A model generated the notes under the pieces. That model saw nothing but the letters and a program-made list of their open reading frames with translations. It searched no databases and had not been told where the DNA came from. 64,000 nt of DNA from Dysgonomonas sp. UBA5412 (GTDB taxonomy: Bacteria; Bacteroidota; Bacteroidia; Bacteroidales; Dysgonomonadaceae): the NCBI GenBank assembly GCA_002409595.1, contig DHNQ01000009.1, forward strand, positions 127,350 to 191,349, in the 5' to 3' direction. Both the position numbers and the translations under genes were made by a program. This document shows, piece by piece, positions 15,673-24,375 of the stretch (position 1 is the stretch's first letter; every line of letters begins with the position of its first letter).

Positions 15673-16521
15673 ATGAAAACAGGATATAGTTATTCGATAT
15701 ATAGGATTTTCTTATCCGTCGCATTGCTATTCCCATTCTTATCCATCACACTGGCTCAGGAGGTGAAAATAAAGATCAATGCGCCCGAGTCAGTCTTTAC
15801 GGGAGAGCAGTTTCGTGTAGACTATGTGATCGAAAGCGATGAAGAGATCAAAGAACCGGTGATTATAAAAAATATGGAAAATTTTTCCATATTATACGGA
15901 CCATCCGTATCCTCATCCGCAGCAGTCAGATTTAGAAAGGGGAAGCGTGTTGTGACCTATCGTTGTGTTTCGGTATATTATTTAGAAGCTCAAAAAGAAG
16001 GTAATCATGCTTTGCCCAGAGCCGAAATAACTTTCGGTGGAAAGAAATATAAATCGGAGGTAGTCAGATTGGAGGTTCGTCCTCTTAAGAGCGTGGGTGA
16101 TGAAGTAGATGCTTTTGTAAAAACGATCGTGACCAAGTCGAATGTAAATCTATCGGATACTTTAATGCTCACTTATCGCCTGTATACAACAAAGGAAATA
16201 AATCGTGTTATCGGTGCAGATTTCCCCGAAATAAGCGATTTCTATGTCACTAACATAACCCGTTCGCGTCAATCATTTGATGAAGAGACTGTGAATGGAA
16301 AAGTATATAAAGTGGTCGATCTTCGCAATCTTATATTACAACCGAAACAGATAGGTAAAGTGGAATTTCCTAAAGGGCAGGTTACGGTCGAATATTCTAC
16401 ACCTACCGGACGTAAAGTGCGGGATATGTGGGGCGATGTATACAATGAAACGATCAGAGACGAGAAGACGCTTGATATAGATTCTCTTACCATCAGGGTC
16501 CAGGATTTGAAAGCGATTTAA
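15673..16521 (+). CDS. Short BatD-like protein lacking the membrane anchor
   Basis: 282 residues: signal peptide to about 29 (ending LAQ), then two BatD-type beta domains (NAPESVFTGEQFRVDYVI, then FVKTIVTKSNVNLSDTLMLT). It aligns by eye with roughly the first 280 residues of the full BatD that follows (FSILYGPSVSSS against FDVLYGPSVSQM), but ends at LTIRVQDLKAI with no transmembrane helix or cytoplasmic domain. The frame closes with an ordinary TAA and shows no frameshift remnant in the 61-bp gap, so it looks like a designed short paralogue, not a broken gene. Probably a soluble periplasmic partner of the Bat complex. Confidence 0.82.
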   Translation: MKTGYSYSIYRIFLSVALLFPFLSITLAQEVKIKINAPESVFTGEQFRVDYVIESDEEIKEPVIIKNMENFSILYGPSVSSSAAVRFRKGKRVVTYRCVSVYYLEAQKEGNHALPRAEITFGGKKYKSEVVRLEVRPLKSVGDEVDAFVKTIVTKSNVNLSDTLMLTYRLYTTKEINRVIGADFPEISDFYVTNITRSRQSFDEETVNGKVYKVVDLRNLILQPKQIGKVEFPKGQVTVEYSTPTGRKVRDMWGDVYNETIRDEKTLDIDSLTIRVQDLKAI

Positions 16522-16582
16522 AATAAAGTTGTTACTTTTGTAATCAAAAATATAAACTAACAGAAAAAGAAGAGAAAGAGTA

Positions 16583-18418
16583 ATGAAAAAGTATTGTGTA
16601 TTATTCATATTATTACTCATAAGCATTTCTAAAATATCGGCAGACGATGTTACTTTTGTTGTCAGTGCCCCTTCTTCAACGGTAAAAGGAGCACAGGTAC
16701 AATTACAATACGTATTAAAGGGCGGAGAAGGACGAGATTTGCAAGTCCCTGATGAAATAAAAGGATTTGATGTCTTATACGGTCCATCAGTCTCTCAGAT
16801 GTATAGCTCCTCTAATATAAACGGAAAAGTTACATCCGAAAGCAATATTACCTACACATATCTATTGCTGGCAAAGGAAGAAGGTACTTTTACTCTACCT
16901 GCTGCATCGGTCAAAGTCGGAGGGCGGAATTATAAATCCACTACTGCACAAATTAGGGTATTACCTCCCGATAAGAATGCAAAACCTCAACAACCCGGCG
17001 AAAGGGTGCAGGCTACAACCTCTTCTTCATCAGCCGGAAATGTGAGTGCGAATGATGCTTTTGTCAGAGCTATCTTCTCCAAAACAAAGGTGAAGGAACA
17101 AGAAGCGGTGACTGTAACATTCCGTTTCTATACAGTACTCAATATCAGAGATGTTGGTAAAATACAGTTTCCTGAATTTGAAGGGTTTATGACGGAAGAT
17201 TTTGACCTTCCTGCAAACAGACAACTGTCGTTAGAACATTATAATGGACGCAATTATTATGCAATAGACGTAAAAAAAACATTGTTGTTTCCTCAGCGTT
17301 CAGGAAAAATGACTATACCTTCCGGCACTATGGAGATAGTCTTTGAAGTAGCATCGGGAAAGAAAGTACAAACGTTTTTTGGTCCTCAAGAGGTAATGAC
17401 TGAGGCAAAGAAAGTATTGAAAACCTCTCCCGTAACAATAGATGTGACAGCATTGCCGATACAGAATAAGCCCGCTAATTTTTCGGGAGCTGTGGGTGAT
17501 TTTACTTTCAAACCGTCTATCTCGGCAGAGAAGATAAAAGCTAACGATGCTGTGACTATAAAACTGGATATAAACGGTATAGGAAACTTGAAATTGATTA
17601 AGAATCCGGAGATTAAATTTCCAAAAGATTTTGAAACATACGATCCGAATGTGAAGAATGATTTTAAATTGACAGAGAATGGATTATCCGGTACTAAGTC
17701 GATCGAATATATGTTCATTCCGCGTTCTTCGGGTAAATTTACGATTCCTCCGATCGACTTCTCGTATTTCGATACACGTACAAATACTTATAAGACTATA
17801 TCTTCTCCGTCTTATAGTCTGGATGTAGCTATCGACCCTAATGCAGGAAAAAATACGTCGACAAGCTATTCTAGCCAAAAGGAACTTGAAGTAGAGCAAG
17901 ATATCCGTTATCTGAAAACGGGCGATTATACATTTTCCAACCCACTCAATTTCTTTGCAGGTTCGCTCTCGTTTTATCTATGGTATGCAATTCCTTTAGT
18001 GCTATTTGGAGCCTTTGCTGTGATGTACAGAAAGCAAATAAAAGAAAATGCAGATATAGCTCTGATGCGTACCAAAAAGGCAAATAAAGTGGCAACCAAG
18101 CGTCTGAAGCTGGCAAAACAATATTTGCAAACGCAAAAGAAAGATAACTTTTATGAGGAAATACTACGAGCAGTATGGGGTTATCTGAGTGATAAACTTA
18201 CGATACCCATAGCGGATCTAAACAGAGAAAATATAGAAAACGAACTGCTGAAATATGGAGTAGGTGAGGGGTTGGTTAAGCAATTTATAAGTATTTTGGA
18301 TACCGGTGAATTTGCGCGTTATGCACCATCCGAATCGAATCATGCAATGGGCGACTTGTATAATGATACAGTAGACGCTATTGGTAAAATGGAAAGTACA
18401 ATTAAGAAAATAAAATAA
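16583..18418 (+). CDS. batD: Aerotolerance protein BatD
   Basis: 611 residues: signal peptide 1-20 (SKISA), tandem beta domains over about 21-440 with the family segments FDVLYGPSVSQM and FVRAIFSKTKVKEQEAVTVT, one membrane helix at about 464-483, then a basic helical cytoplasmic domain ending IKKIK. BatD is the largest Bat component and spans the inner membrane. It follows the short BatD paralogue and is 12 bp ahead of batE. Length is normal for the family. Confidence 0.93.
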   Translation: MKKYCVLFILLLISISKISADDVTFVVSAPSSTVKGAQVQLQYVLKGGEGRDLQVPDEIKGFDVLYGPSVSQMYSSSNINGKVTSESNITYTYLLLAKEEGTFTLPAASVKVGGRNYKSTTAQIRVLPPDKNAKPQQPGERVQATTSSSSAGNVSANDAFVRAIFSKTKVKEQEAVTVTFRFYTVLNIRDVGKIQFPEFEGFMTEDFDLPANRQLSLEHYNGRNYYAIDVKKTLLFPQRSGKMTIPSGTMEIVFEVASGKKVQTFFGPQEVMTEAKKVLKTSPVTIDVTALPIQNKPANFSGAVGDFTFKPSISAEKIKANDAVTIKLDINGIGNLKLIKNPEIKFPKDFETYDPNVKNDFKLTENGLSGTKSIEYMFIPRSSGKFTIPPIDFSYFDTRTNTYKTISSPSYSLDVAIDPNAGKNTSTSYSSQKELEVEQDIRYLKTGDYTFSNPLNFFAGSLSFYLWYAIPLVLFGAFAVMYRKQIKENADIALMRTKKANKVATKRLKLAKQYLQTQKKDNFYEEILRAVWGYLSDKLTIPIADLNRENIENELLKYGVGEGLVKQFISILDTGEFARYAPSESNHAMGDLYNDTVDAIGKMESTIKKIK

Positions 18419-18430
18419 TATATTGCTGTA

Positions 18431-19255
18431 ATGAAACAAATCATATTATCTTGTTTATTTATATTCACTATATGCTTATCAGCCAATGCGCAAGATTCGA
18501 CAGCTATTGCAAAAGATACTCTTGCCGCAATACATGATACAGAAGCCAAGGCTGAAGGTAATTCGGATCAGGCTATAGCTGCATATAATGAAGGCAATTT
18601 TCGCAAGGCAATAGAAATACTCGAAAATGAAAAGAGCCAATATCTTGAAAAAGGTATGGAGTCGGCTCAATTATATTATAACTTGGGTAATGCTTATTTC
18701 AGAATAAATGATCTGGCTCATGCGCGTCTCAATTACGAAAAGGCAAAACTGCTTGATCCGGGCGATAGAGATACCAGTCATAATATAGATTATTTGTCTA
18801 CCAAAATAGAAGATAAAATCTTGATAGCCGATACTTTTTTCCTTAATATTTGGTTTAGAGCAGTACAAAACTTATTCTCATCTAATGGATGGGCAATTAT
18901 GTCTGTCGTATTCTTTCTTTTGCTGATAGCTTGTCTGGCTACGTTTTTTATTAGCAGACAGATCGTTATCAAAAAAGTTAGTTTCTATGTTGGCATAGTG
19001 TCTCTTGTGATAGTCATATTTGGAAATGTGTTTGCCTTTGGTCAGAAAAATAAGATTTTGAAGCGCGACACAGCAGTCATTATGGTTGGGTCGGCATCAG
19101 TTGTCAGCTCTCCTGACATAAATAGTAAAGAACTCTTTATTCTTCATTCGGGAACAAAGGTATATATAACAAAAGAAGATCGTAGTTGGCTTGAGATAGA
19201 GGTTGACAATGGAAGTGTAGGCTGGATACAGCGTGATAAAATCGAAGTAATATAG
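18431..19255 (+). CDS. batE: BatE, TPR protein with SH3-like domain
   Basis: 274 residues: signal peptide ending ANAQ, tetratricopeptide repeats over about 45-125 (AAYNEGNFRKAIEIL, LYYNLGNAYFRINDLAHARLNYEKAKLL), two membrane helices at about 154-175 and 184-204, and a C-terminal bacterial SH3-like domain (about 213-274, SGTKVYITKEDRSWLEIEV, VGWIQRDKIEVI). This is the usual last gene of bat operons. The following PAP2 gene begins 50 bp later and may be read with it. Confidence 0.9.
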   Translation: MKQIILSCLFIFTICLSANAQDSTAIAKDTLAAIHDTEAKAEGNSDQAIAAYNEGNFRKAIEILENEKSQYLEKGMESAQLYYNLGNAYFRINDLAHARLNYEKAKLLDPGDRDTSHNIDYLSTKIEDKILIADTFFLNIWFRAVQNLFSSNGWAIMSVVFFLLLIACLATFFISRQIVIKKVSFYVGIVSLVIVIFGNVFAFGQKNKILKRDTAVIMVGSASVVSSPDINSKELFILHSGTKVYITKEDRSWLEIEVDNGSVGWIQRDKIEVI

Positions 19256-19305
19256 TTTCTATAAAATAGTCTTAATATAAATACAAATATGAAACACACA
19301 CGTCA

Positions 19306-20001
19306 ATGAGCCTGGTCGAAAAAATATTACCTTACGAGAGGGATTTGTTCCTATGGTTGAATGACCATCATACCGAATATTGGGACACATTTATGTGGAT
19401 ATATAGTGGAAAGTTGACATGGCTTCCGTTTGCTATTGTCGGGTTGCTTATATTCGTATATAAAATAAAATGGAAAGAAGCTTTGCTGCTCCTTATATGC
19501 GCTATCCTAGTTGGGCTGCTATGCGATTATGTTGCTGCATCATTTATTAAGCCGTATTTTGAACGTCTTCGTCCTTCTCATCATCCTGATTTTGAAACCT
19601 TGGTCGATGTTGTGAAAGGCTATCGGGGAGGACGTTTTGGGTTTATATCTAACCATGCCGCTAATGGCTTTGGGGTCGTTACTTTTACTTCCCTGCTCTT
19701 TCGATACAAGTATCTGACTATAACGATGATTATTTGGGCATTAATTACTTCCTATTCACGTATATATCTAGGAGTGCACTTTATCTCGGATATTATAGGC
19801 GGAGCATTTTGGGGGACATTGATCGGTTTTTTTGTCTATTTTATTTATTTAACCTCTCGTCGCTGTATTCTGAAAATACCTAAAGAAGAGGTGAAAATAC
19901 CAATCTATTCCAAAGATAGAGGCAACATACTGATTGCTACGATCGTTTTAACGATACTGTTTATTGCAATTTACAGTGCTATATTTGAGATTCCTTGTTG
20001 A
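19306..20001 (+). CDS. PAP2 family membrane phosphatase
   Basis: 231 residues with about five to six membrane segments. The three PAP2 motifs are present: KPYFERLRP (about 84-92), SNHAANGF (about 114-121, in place of PSGH) and SRIYLGVHFISDIIGG (about 147-162). The family removes phosphate from lipids such as phosphatidic acid or undecaprenyl diphosphate; the exact substrate cannot be read here. It sits 50 bp after batE without a terminator between, so it may be the last gene of the bat transcript. Confidence 0.9.
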   Translation: MSLVEKILPYERDLFLWLNDHHTEYWDTFMWIYSGKLTWLPFAIVGLLIFVYKIKWKEALLLLICAILVGLLCDYVAASFIKPYFERLRPSHHPDFETLVDVVKGYRGGRFGFISNHAANGFGVVTFTSLLFRYKYLTITMIIWALITSYSRIYLGVHFISDIIGGAFWGTLIGFFVYFIYLTSRRCILKIPKEEVKIPIYSKDRGNILIATIVLTILFIAIYSAIFEIPC

Positions 20002-20079
20002 AACTCATTGCTTTTCAAAAAATAATTTTATAACTTTAGAACATATTCCTAATCATTTACCATTTAAAACTTAGAGAGT

Positions 20080-20334
20080 ATGACTAAAGTTATCACATTT
20101 TCAGAGCTTCGCAAGATCAAGGACAATCTGCCTGATGGAAGCATACATCAAATAGCGGAAACTTTACAAGTTCCTATCGAAACTGTTTGGAACTACTTTG
20201 GTGGCTATAGTTACGAAAAAGGGGAAAGTTGTGGAGTACATCTCGAACCCGGCCCCGAAGGAGGGTATGTTTCGCTCGATGACACAACAATATTGGATAT
20301 GGCTTTAGAGTTGATGGAGGCAAATGAGGCCTAA
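20080..20334 (+). CDS. Small conserved protein with HTH-like N-terminus
   Basis: 84 residues. The first half (ELRKIKDNLPDGSIHQIAETLQVPIETVWNYFGG) looks like a helix-turn-helix; the second half is acidic (HLEPGPEGGYVSLDDTTILDMA). I recall small Bacteroidales proteins of this kind being labelled DNA-binding, without demonstrated function. Own unit, followed by a strong terminator. Confidence 0.7.
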   Translation: MTKVITFSELRKIKDNLPDGSIHQIAETLQVPIETVWNYFGGYSYEKGESCGVHLEPGPEGGYVSLDDTTILDMALELMEANEA

Positions 20335-20343
20335 GAAAAACAG

Positions 20344-20377
20344 AGAGATGAATGCCTAACGTGTTCATCTCTTTTTG
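20344..20377 (+). terminator. Intrinsic terminator
   Basis: Perfect 9-bp stem AGAGATGAA (20344-20352) / TTCATCTCT (20364-20372) followed by TTTTTG. It ends the small HTH-like gene just before the stress-protein gene. Confidence 0.88.
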
Positions 20378-20412
20378 AAATAAAAAGGAAAAACTAAAAA
20401 AATATAATAGCT

Positions 20413-21534
20413 ATGGAAGATAAATTAGTAACCCTTGCAATTCACACAGATGAGAAGGCTCGCATATTGAAAGATGTGTTGGAGAGTGAAAATATAGAGG
20501 TACATATCAATGATGTAGATATAGACAATCCGAGTGTATCTGCAGGAGTTCGTATTCGTATCAAAGAATCAGATCTTCCCAAAGCATTAAGTGTTGTAGA
20601 AAGTCGTCATCTGTTTAGTTATGATGAAGATGAGACATACCGAACCGATGATGGACGTAAACGTATACTAGTTCCCGTCGATTTTTCAGACTATTCGCTC
20701 AAAGCGTGTAAGTTGGCATTCAATATGGCACGGGATATGAATGCGAAAGTAAAAATACTCCATGTGTATTTCAACCCTTATTATCCCACAGCCTTACCAA
20801 TGGCAGAAGCATTTGCATATCAGGGAAAAGAGGAAAAGGAATTTCAGAGTATAATAGGGAAAGTAAAAGAAAATATACAGAAACTATGTAATACCATAGA
20901 TCAGAAAGTTTCGGAAGGGGAATTTCCTCCTATCAATTACTCTTATGTTCTGCGAGAAGGATTGCCCGAAGAAGAGATTGTGACCTTTACCAAAGAATAT
21001 AAGCCGGCTATTATTGTTATGGGGACAAGAGGTAAAGATCAAAAAGATGCAGATCTGATAGGTAGTGTTACGGCAGAAGTGATTGAGATGACACATGTGC
21101 CACTTATTGCCATTCCCGAAAATACACCTTTTGCAGATATGAATGAAGTCAATCACATTGCCTTCCTTACCAATTTCAGCCAACGTGACTTGGTTTCATT
21201 CGATTTGATGGCAAAACTGTTAGAACCTTTTCATAACATCAAGATTTCATTGACTCACATCACTGTGAAAAAAGGAGACAAATGGGATGAAATAAAACTG
21301 GCTGGCATCAAAGATTATTTTTCGAAACAGTATCCTAAACTCGATCTTGATTATAAACTTATCGATACTAACGATATGCTGAAAAGCCTCGATGAATATA
21401 TAAGGAATGATCATATTCAGATATTAGCTCTTACGACCAGTAAACGCAATATATTTGCACGAATGTTCAGTCCAAGCATTTCTCGCAAGATGCTCTTTCA
21501 TTCAGATACACCTCTACTTGTGTTGAGAGGATAG
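20413..21534 (+). CDS. DUF2007-type domain fused to tandem universal stress domains
   Basis: 373 residues in three parts. Residues 1-68 resemble the DUF2007/putative signal-transducing fold (TLAIHTDEKARILKDVLESE, then RIRIKESDLPKALSVV). Residues 84-235 form a UspA domain (RILVPVDFSDYSLKACKLA) with the ATP-binding signature G-T-R-G at 204-207 and G-S-V at 217-219. Residues about 246-373 form a second, more divergent Usp domain (HIAFLTNFSQRDLVSFDLM) in which I cannot find the ATP loop. Cytoplasmic; probably a nucleotide-sensing stress protein. Single gene between two terminators. Confidence 0.88.
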   Translation: MEDKLVTLAIHTDEKARILKDVLESENIEVHINDVDIDNPSVSAGVRIRIKESDLPKALSVVESRHLFSYDEDETYRTDDGRKRILVPVDFSDYSLKACKLAFNMARDMNAKVKILHVYFNPYYPTALPMAEAFAYQGKEEKEFQSIIGKVKENIQKLCNTIDQKVSEGEFPPINYSYVLREGLPEEEIVTFTKEYKPAIIVMGTRGKDQKDADLIGSVTAEVIEMTHVPLIAIPENTPFADMNEVNHIAFLTNFSQRDLVSFDLMAKLLEPFHNIKISLTHITVKKGDKWDEIKLAGIKDYFSKQYPKLDLDYKLIDTNDMLKSLDEYIRNDHIQILALTTSKRNIFARMFSPSISRKMLFHSDTPLLVLRG

Positions 21535-21563
21535 AAGAAAATATAAAAAACTATTATACAAAA

Positions 21564-21609
21564 AATCCATTCATCCATTCTCAGTTTGAGGAAATGAATG
21601 GATTATTTG
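21564..21609 (+). terminator. Intrinsic terminator after the Usp gene
   Basis: Perfect 11-bp stem AATCCATTCAT (21564-21574) / ATGAATGGATT (21594-21604), then ATTTGTT. The T-run is short, so termination may be partial. Confidence 0.65.
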
Positions 21610-21632
21610 TTAAGCAGACAAATGAGTTTTCT

Positions 21633-21640
21633 TATCTTTG
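21633..21640 (+). promoter_or_regulatory. -7 box upstream of the DPP III gene
   Basis: TATCTTTG, 31 bases before the ATG. A TTTG lies at 21606-21609 but the spacing (23 bp) is longer than the usual 19. Confidence 0.45.
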
Positions 21641-21671
21641 CGAGAAGACACAAATTAATTAAAATATTAAA

Positions 21672-23741
21672 ATGAAAAAAACGTTATTAATCGCTATGAC
21701 CGGATTATCTATAATGTTTGCCGGATGTGGAGGGAACAAATCTCCGGAAAAGCAAATCGAATCTGACACTGTTCCCTCAGATTTTAAATACGAAGTGGAT
21801 GAATTTGCAGACTTGCAAATCTTACGTTATTATGTGCCGGGTTTTAAAAATCTGACATTACAGCAAAAAGAACTGGTATATTATTTATCTATGGCTGCCG
21901 TTGAAGGAAGAGATATATTATTTGACCAGAACAATAAATATAATCTAGCCATACGCCGTACACTCGAGGCTATTTATCAAAACTATAAAGGAGATAAGAC
22001 AACTGCCGACTATAAAGAATTTGAAGTATATCTCAAGCGTGTGTGGTTCTCTAACGGAATACACCATCACTATGGAGAAGAGAAATTCTTGCCTGCTTTC
22101 TCTAAAGATTTCTTTGCAGAACAAGTGAAAGCTTTACCTGCTGATTTGGTTCCCGTAAAAGATGGACAATCTGTTGATGACTTTATCAAAATGATTACCC
22201 CTGTTATGTTCGATGCCAATGTGATGGCAAAAAAAGTAAACCAATCGGGAGGAGACCTTATTGCATCTTCGGCAAATAATTATTACGGCGATGGAGTTAC
22301 TCAAAAAGAAGTCTTGGGCTTCTATGGAGCTATGAAAGACACTACCGACCTCACACCTATATCTTACGGGTTGAATAGTCGTTTGGTGAAAGAGAACGGT
22401 AAACTCGTAGAAAAAGTGTGGAAAGTAGGAGGCTTATATTCTCCGGCTATTGAACGCATTGTCGGTTGGTTGGAAAAAGCAGAAACAGTAGCCGAAAACG
22501 ATAAACAGAAAGAAGTAATAACCCGATTGATTTCATTTTATAAATCAGGCGACTTGAAAACATTCGATCAATATGCCATTGCATGGGTTGAAGACTTGAT
22601 GTCACAAGTTGATTTTGTAAATGGTTTTACAGAAGTTTATGGCGACCCTCTAGGAATAAAAGCCAGTTGGGAATCTGTGGTAAACTTTAAGAATGTAGAA
22701 GCAACCAAACGTACAGAACTTATCAGTTCAAACGCACAATGGTTTGAAGATCATTCACCGGTAGATAAGCGCTTCAAGAAAGAATCTGTAAAAGGAGTTA
22801 CAGCAAAAGTAATCACAGTAGCCCAATTGGGAGGTGATTGTTATCCTGCTACTCCTATTGGAGTCAATCTGCCTAACGCTGATTGGATTCGTAAAGATCA
22901 TGGATCTAAATCTGTGACTATCGAAAACATAATGGAAGCTTATGATGCGGCAGGAGCACATACCGGATTCGGAAAAGAATTTATGTGGTCAGATACAGAA
23001 GTGAATATGATAAATGAGTACGGCTTCATTACAGACGTATTACATACCGATTTGCACGAATGTTTAGGACATGGTTCAGGAAAACTTCTTCCCGAAGTAG
23101 ATCCTAATGCTTTAGGCGAGTTTAGCTCCACAATCGAAGAGGCTCGTGCCGATTTGTTCGGATTATATTTCTTAGCCGACGCTAAGCTTGTAGAACTAGG
23201 TATTGTACCTTCTGCTGATGCTTACAAAGCTGAATATTATAAATTTATGATGAATGGTTTGATGACTCAACTTGTGCGTATCGAACCCGGCAAAGATATT
23301 GAAGAAGCTCATATGCGCAATCGTCAACTGATAGCAAAATGGGTATACGAAAAAGGTAAAGCCGATAATGTAGTAGAATATAAAGTGAAAGATGGCAAAA
23401 CGTACGTGGTCGTAAACGATTATGAGAAACTTCGTACATTATTTGGAGACTTATTAGCTGAAATTCAACGTGTAAAATCGGAAGGAGACTTCAATGGAGC
23501 AAAAGCTCTTGTAATGGAATATGCTGTAAAAGTAGATCAGAAGTTACATAAAGAAGTTTTGGAACGTTACAAAGCCTTGAATATGAAACCTTATAAAGGT
23601 TTTGTAAATCCAATATTCGAATTGGCAAAAGATAAAGATGGCAAAATCACCGATGTCACAATTTCTTATACAGAAGGTTATGCTGATCAGATGTTGCGTT
23701 ATTCAAAAGATTTCTCTTCTTTACCTACATATAACGATTAG
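21672..23741 (+). CDS. Dipeptidyl-peptidase III-type lipoprotein (M49)
   Basis: A 689-residue zinc peptidase that removes dipeptides from the N-terminus of oligopeptides. The M49 zinc motif HECLGH is at 462-467, and the third ligand lies in EEARAD at 489-494; HECLGH is the form I know from Bacteroides DPP III. The N-terminus is a lipoprotein signal with lipobox FAGC (Cys19), so the enzyme is likely anchored in the envelope, whereas classical DPP III is cytosolic. Six bp separate it from the DUF4274 gene. A link to peptide use as nutrient is inference. Confidence 0.93.
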   Translation: MKKTLLIAMTGLSIMFAGCGGNKSPEKQIESDTVPSDFKYEVDEFADLQILRYYVPGFKNLTLQQKELVYYLSMAAVEGRDILFDQNNKYNLAIRRTLEAIYQNYKGDKTTADYKEFEVYLKRVWFSNGIHHHYGEEKFLPAFSKDFFAEQVKALPADLVPVKDGQSVDDFIKMITPVMFDANVMAKKVNQSGGDLIASSANNYYGDGVTQKEVLGFYGAMKDTTDLTPISYGLNSRLVKENGKLVEKVWKVGGLYSPAIERIVGWLEKAETVAENDKQKEVITRLISFYKSGDLKTFDQYAIAWVEDLMSQVDFVNGFTEVYGDPLGIKASWESVVNFKNVEATKRTELISSNAQWFEDHSPVDKRFKKESVKGVTAKVITVAQLGGDCYPATPIGVNLPNADWIRKDHGSKSVTIENIMEAYDAAGAHTGFGKEFMWSDTEVNMINEYGFITDVLHTDLHECLGHGSGKLLPEVDPNALGEFSSTIEEARADLFGLYFLADAKLVELGIVPSADAYKAEYYKFMMNGLMTQLVRIEPGKDIEEAHMRNRQLIAKWVYEKGKADNVVEYKVKDGKTYVVVNDYEKLRTLFGDLLAEIQRVKSEGDFNGAKALVMEYAVKVDQKLHKEVLERYKALNMKPYKGFVNPIFELAKDKDGKITDVTISYTEGYADQMLRYSKDFSSLPTYND

Positions 23742-23747
23742 TTTTTT

Positions 23748-24293
23748 ATGAGCCAAGCTATATCGCAAGAAGAGTTTGACCGGTTGGCAGATAAAATTCT
23801 GATCGACTATGTAGCTGATGCTACACCCGTACTATGGCATCAGATGGCTATGGCATGGAGTAATGATAATGCTAATACATTCTTTAAATGGTTAATCGAA
23901 AACCGTGAAACAGACAGAGCTACTGCTTTGATGATGTATTGGATGGCAGCCCCTCAATGGAGCAAAAAATTCCATGACAGACAAGAAGTGCTTAACACCG
24001 CGGTGTGGTATATTGATGATTTCGATTTTATAGAAAATCTGGAAGGAAAATTACTTAATGGTTTTTTCGTAAATAGTAACTTTGCTTACAATCCGGCGAA
24101 CGAATATGCTGAGGGTAACCAGAAAAGAGAATACATTGATAAAGCTACAGTCAGAGAAATTCCTGCATCTTTGTATAAGCCTTTGGATGGGCTTATTGTT
24201 CCAAAACCTACTAATTTTGTAGAAGGATTTCCTCCCGATATTGTAGCCCAATGGAGTGCGCTGAGCGAAAAGTATGAAATACGCTCAATGTAA
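23748..24293 (+). CDS. DUF4274-like protein
   Basis: 181 residues, no signal peptide. The segment DRATALMMYWMAAPQW (about 57-72), preceded by FFKWLIENRET, recalls the DUF4274 family, whose members occur as cytoplasmic accessory or immunity-like proteins. The fit is by eye. It follows the DPP III gene by 6 bp and is clearly co-transcribed; a bidirectional terminator closes the unit. Confidence 0.65.
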   Translation: MSQAISQEEFDRLADKILIDYVADATPVLWHQMAMAWSNDNANTFFKWLIENRETDRATALMMYWMAAPQWSKKFHDRQEVLNTAVWYIDDFDFIENLEGKLLNGFFVNSNFAYNPANEYAEGNQKREYIDKATVREIPASLYKPLDGLIVPKPTNFVEGFPPDIVAQWSALSEKYEIRSM

Positions 24294-24314
24294 TGTGAGC
24301 TATACTTATAGATA

Positions 24315-24352
24315 GAAAAAAGCCTGATAGATCTTACTATCAGGCTTCTTTT
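24315..24352. terminator. Bidirectional intrinsic terminator between convergent genes
   Basis: Perfect 10-bp stem AGCCTGATAG (24321-24330) / CTATCAGGCT (24337-24346), 6-base loop, A-run on the left and TTCTTTT on the right. Serves the DUF4274 gene and the leftward gene ending at 24376. Confidence 0.9.
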
Positions 24353-24375
24353 ATTATATAATCTTTTGTTCTTTC

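Noticed and set aside
15317..15736. 139-codon Leu/Ile/Phe-rich frame antisense to batC
   Set aside because: It is the complement of the repetitive Lys/Asp/Gln tract; the apparent hydrophobicity comes from that tract and is not a membrane protein.
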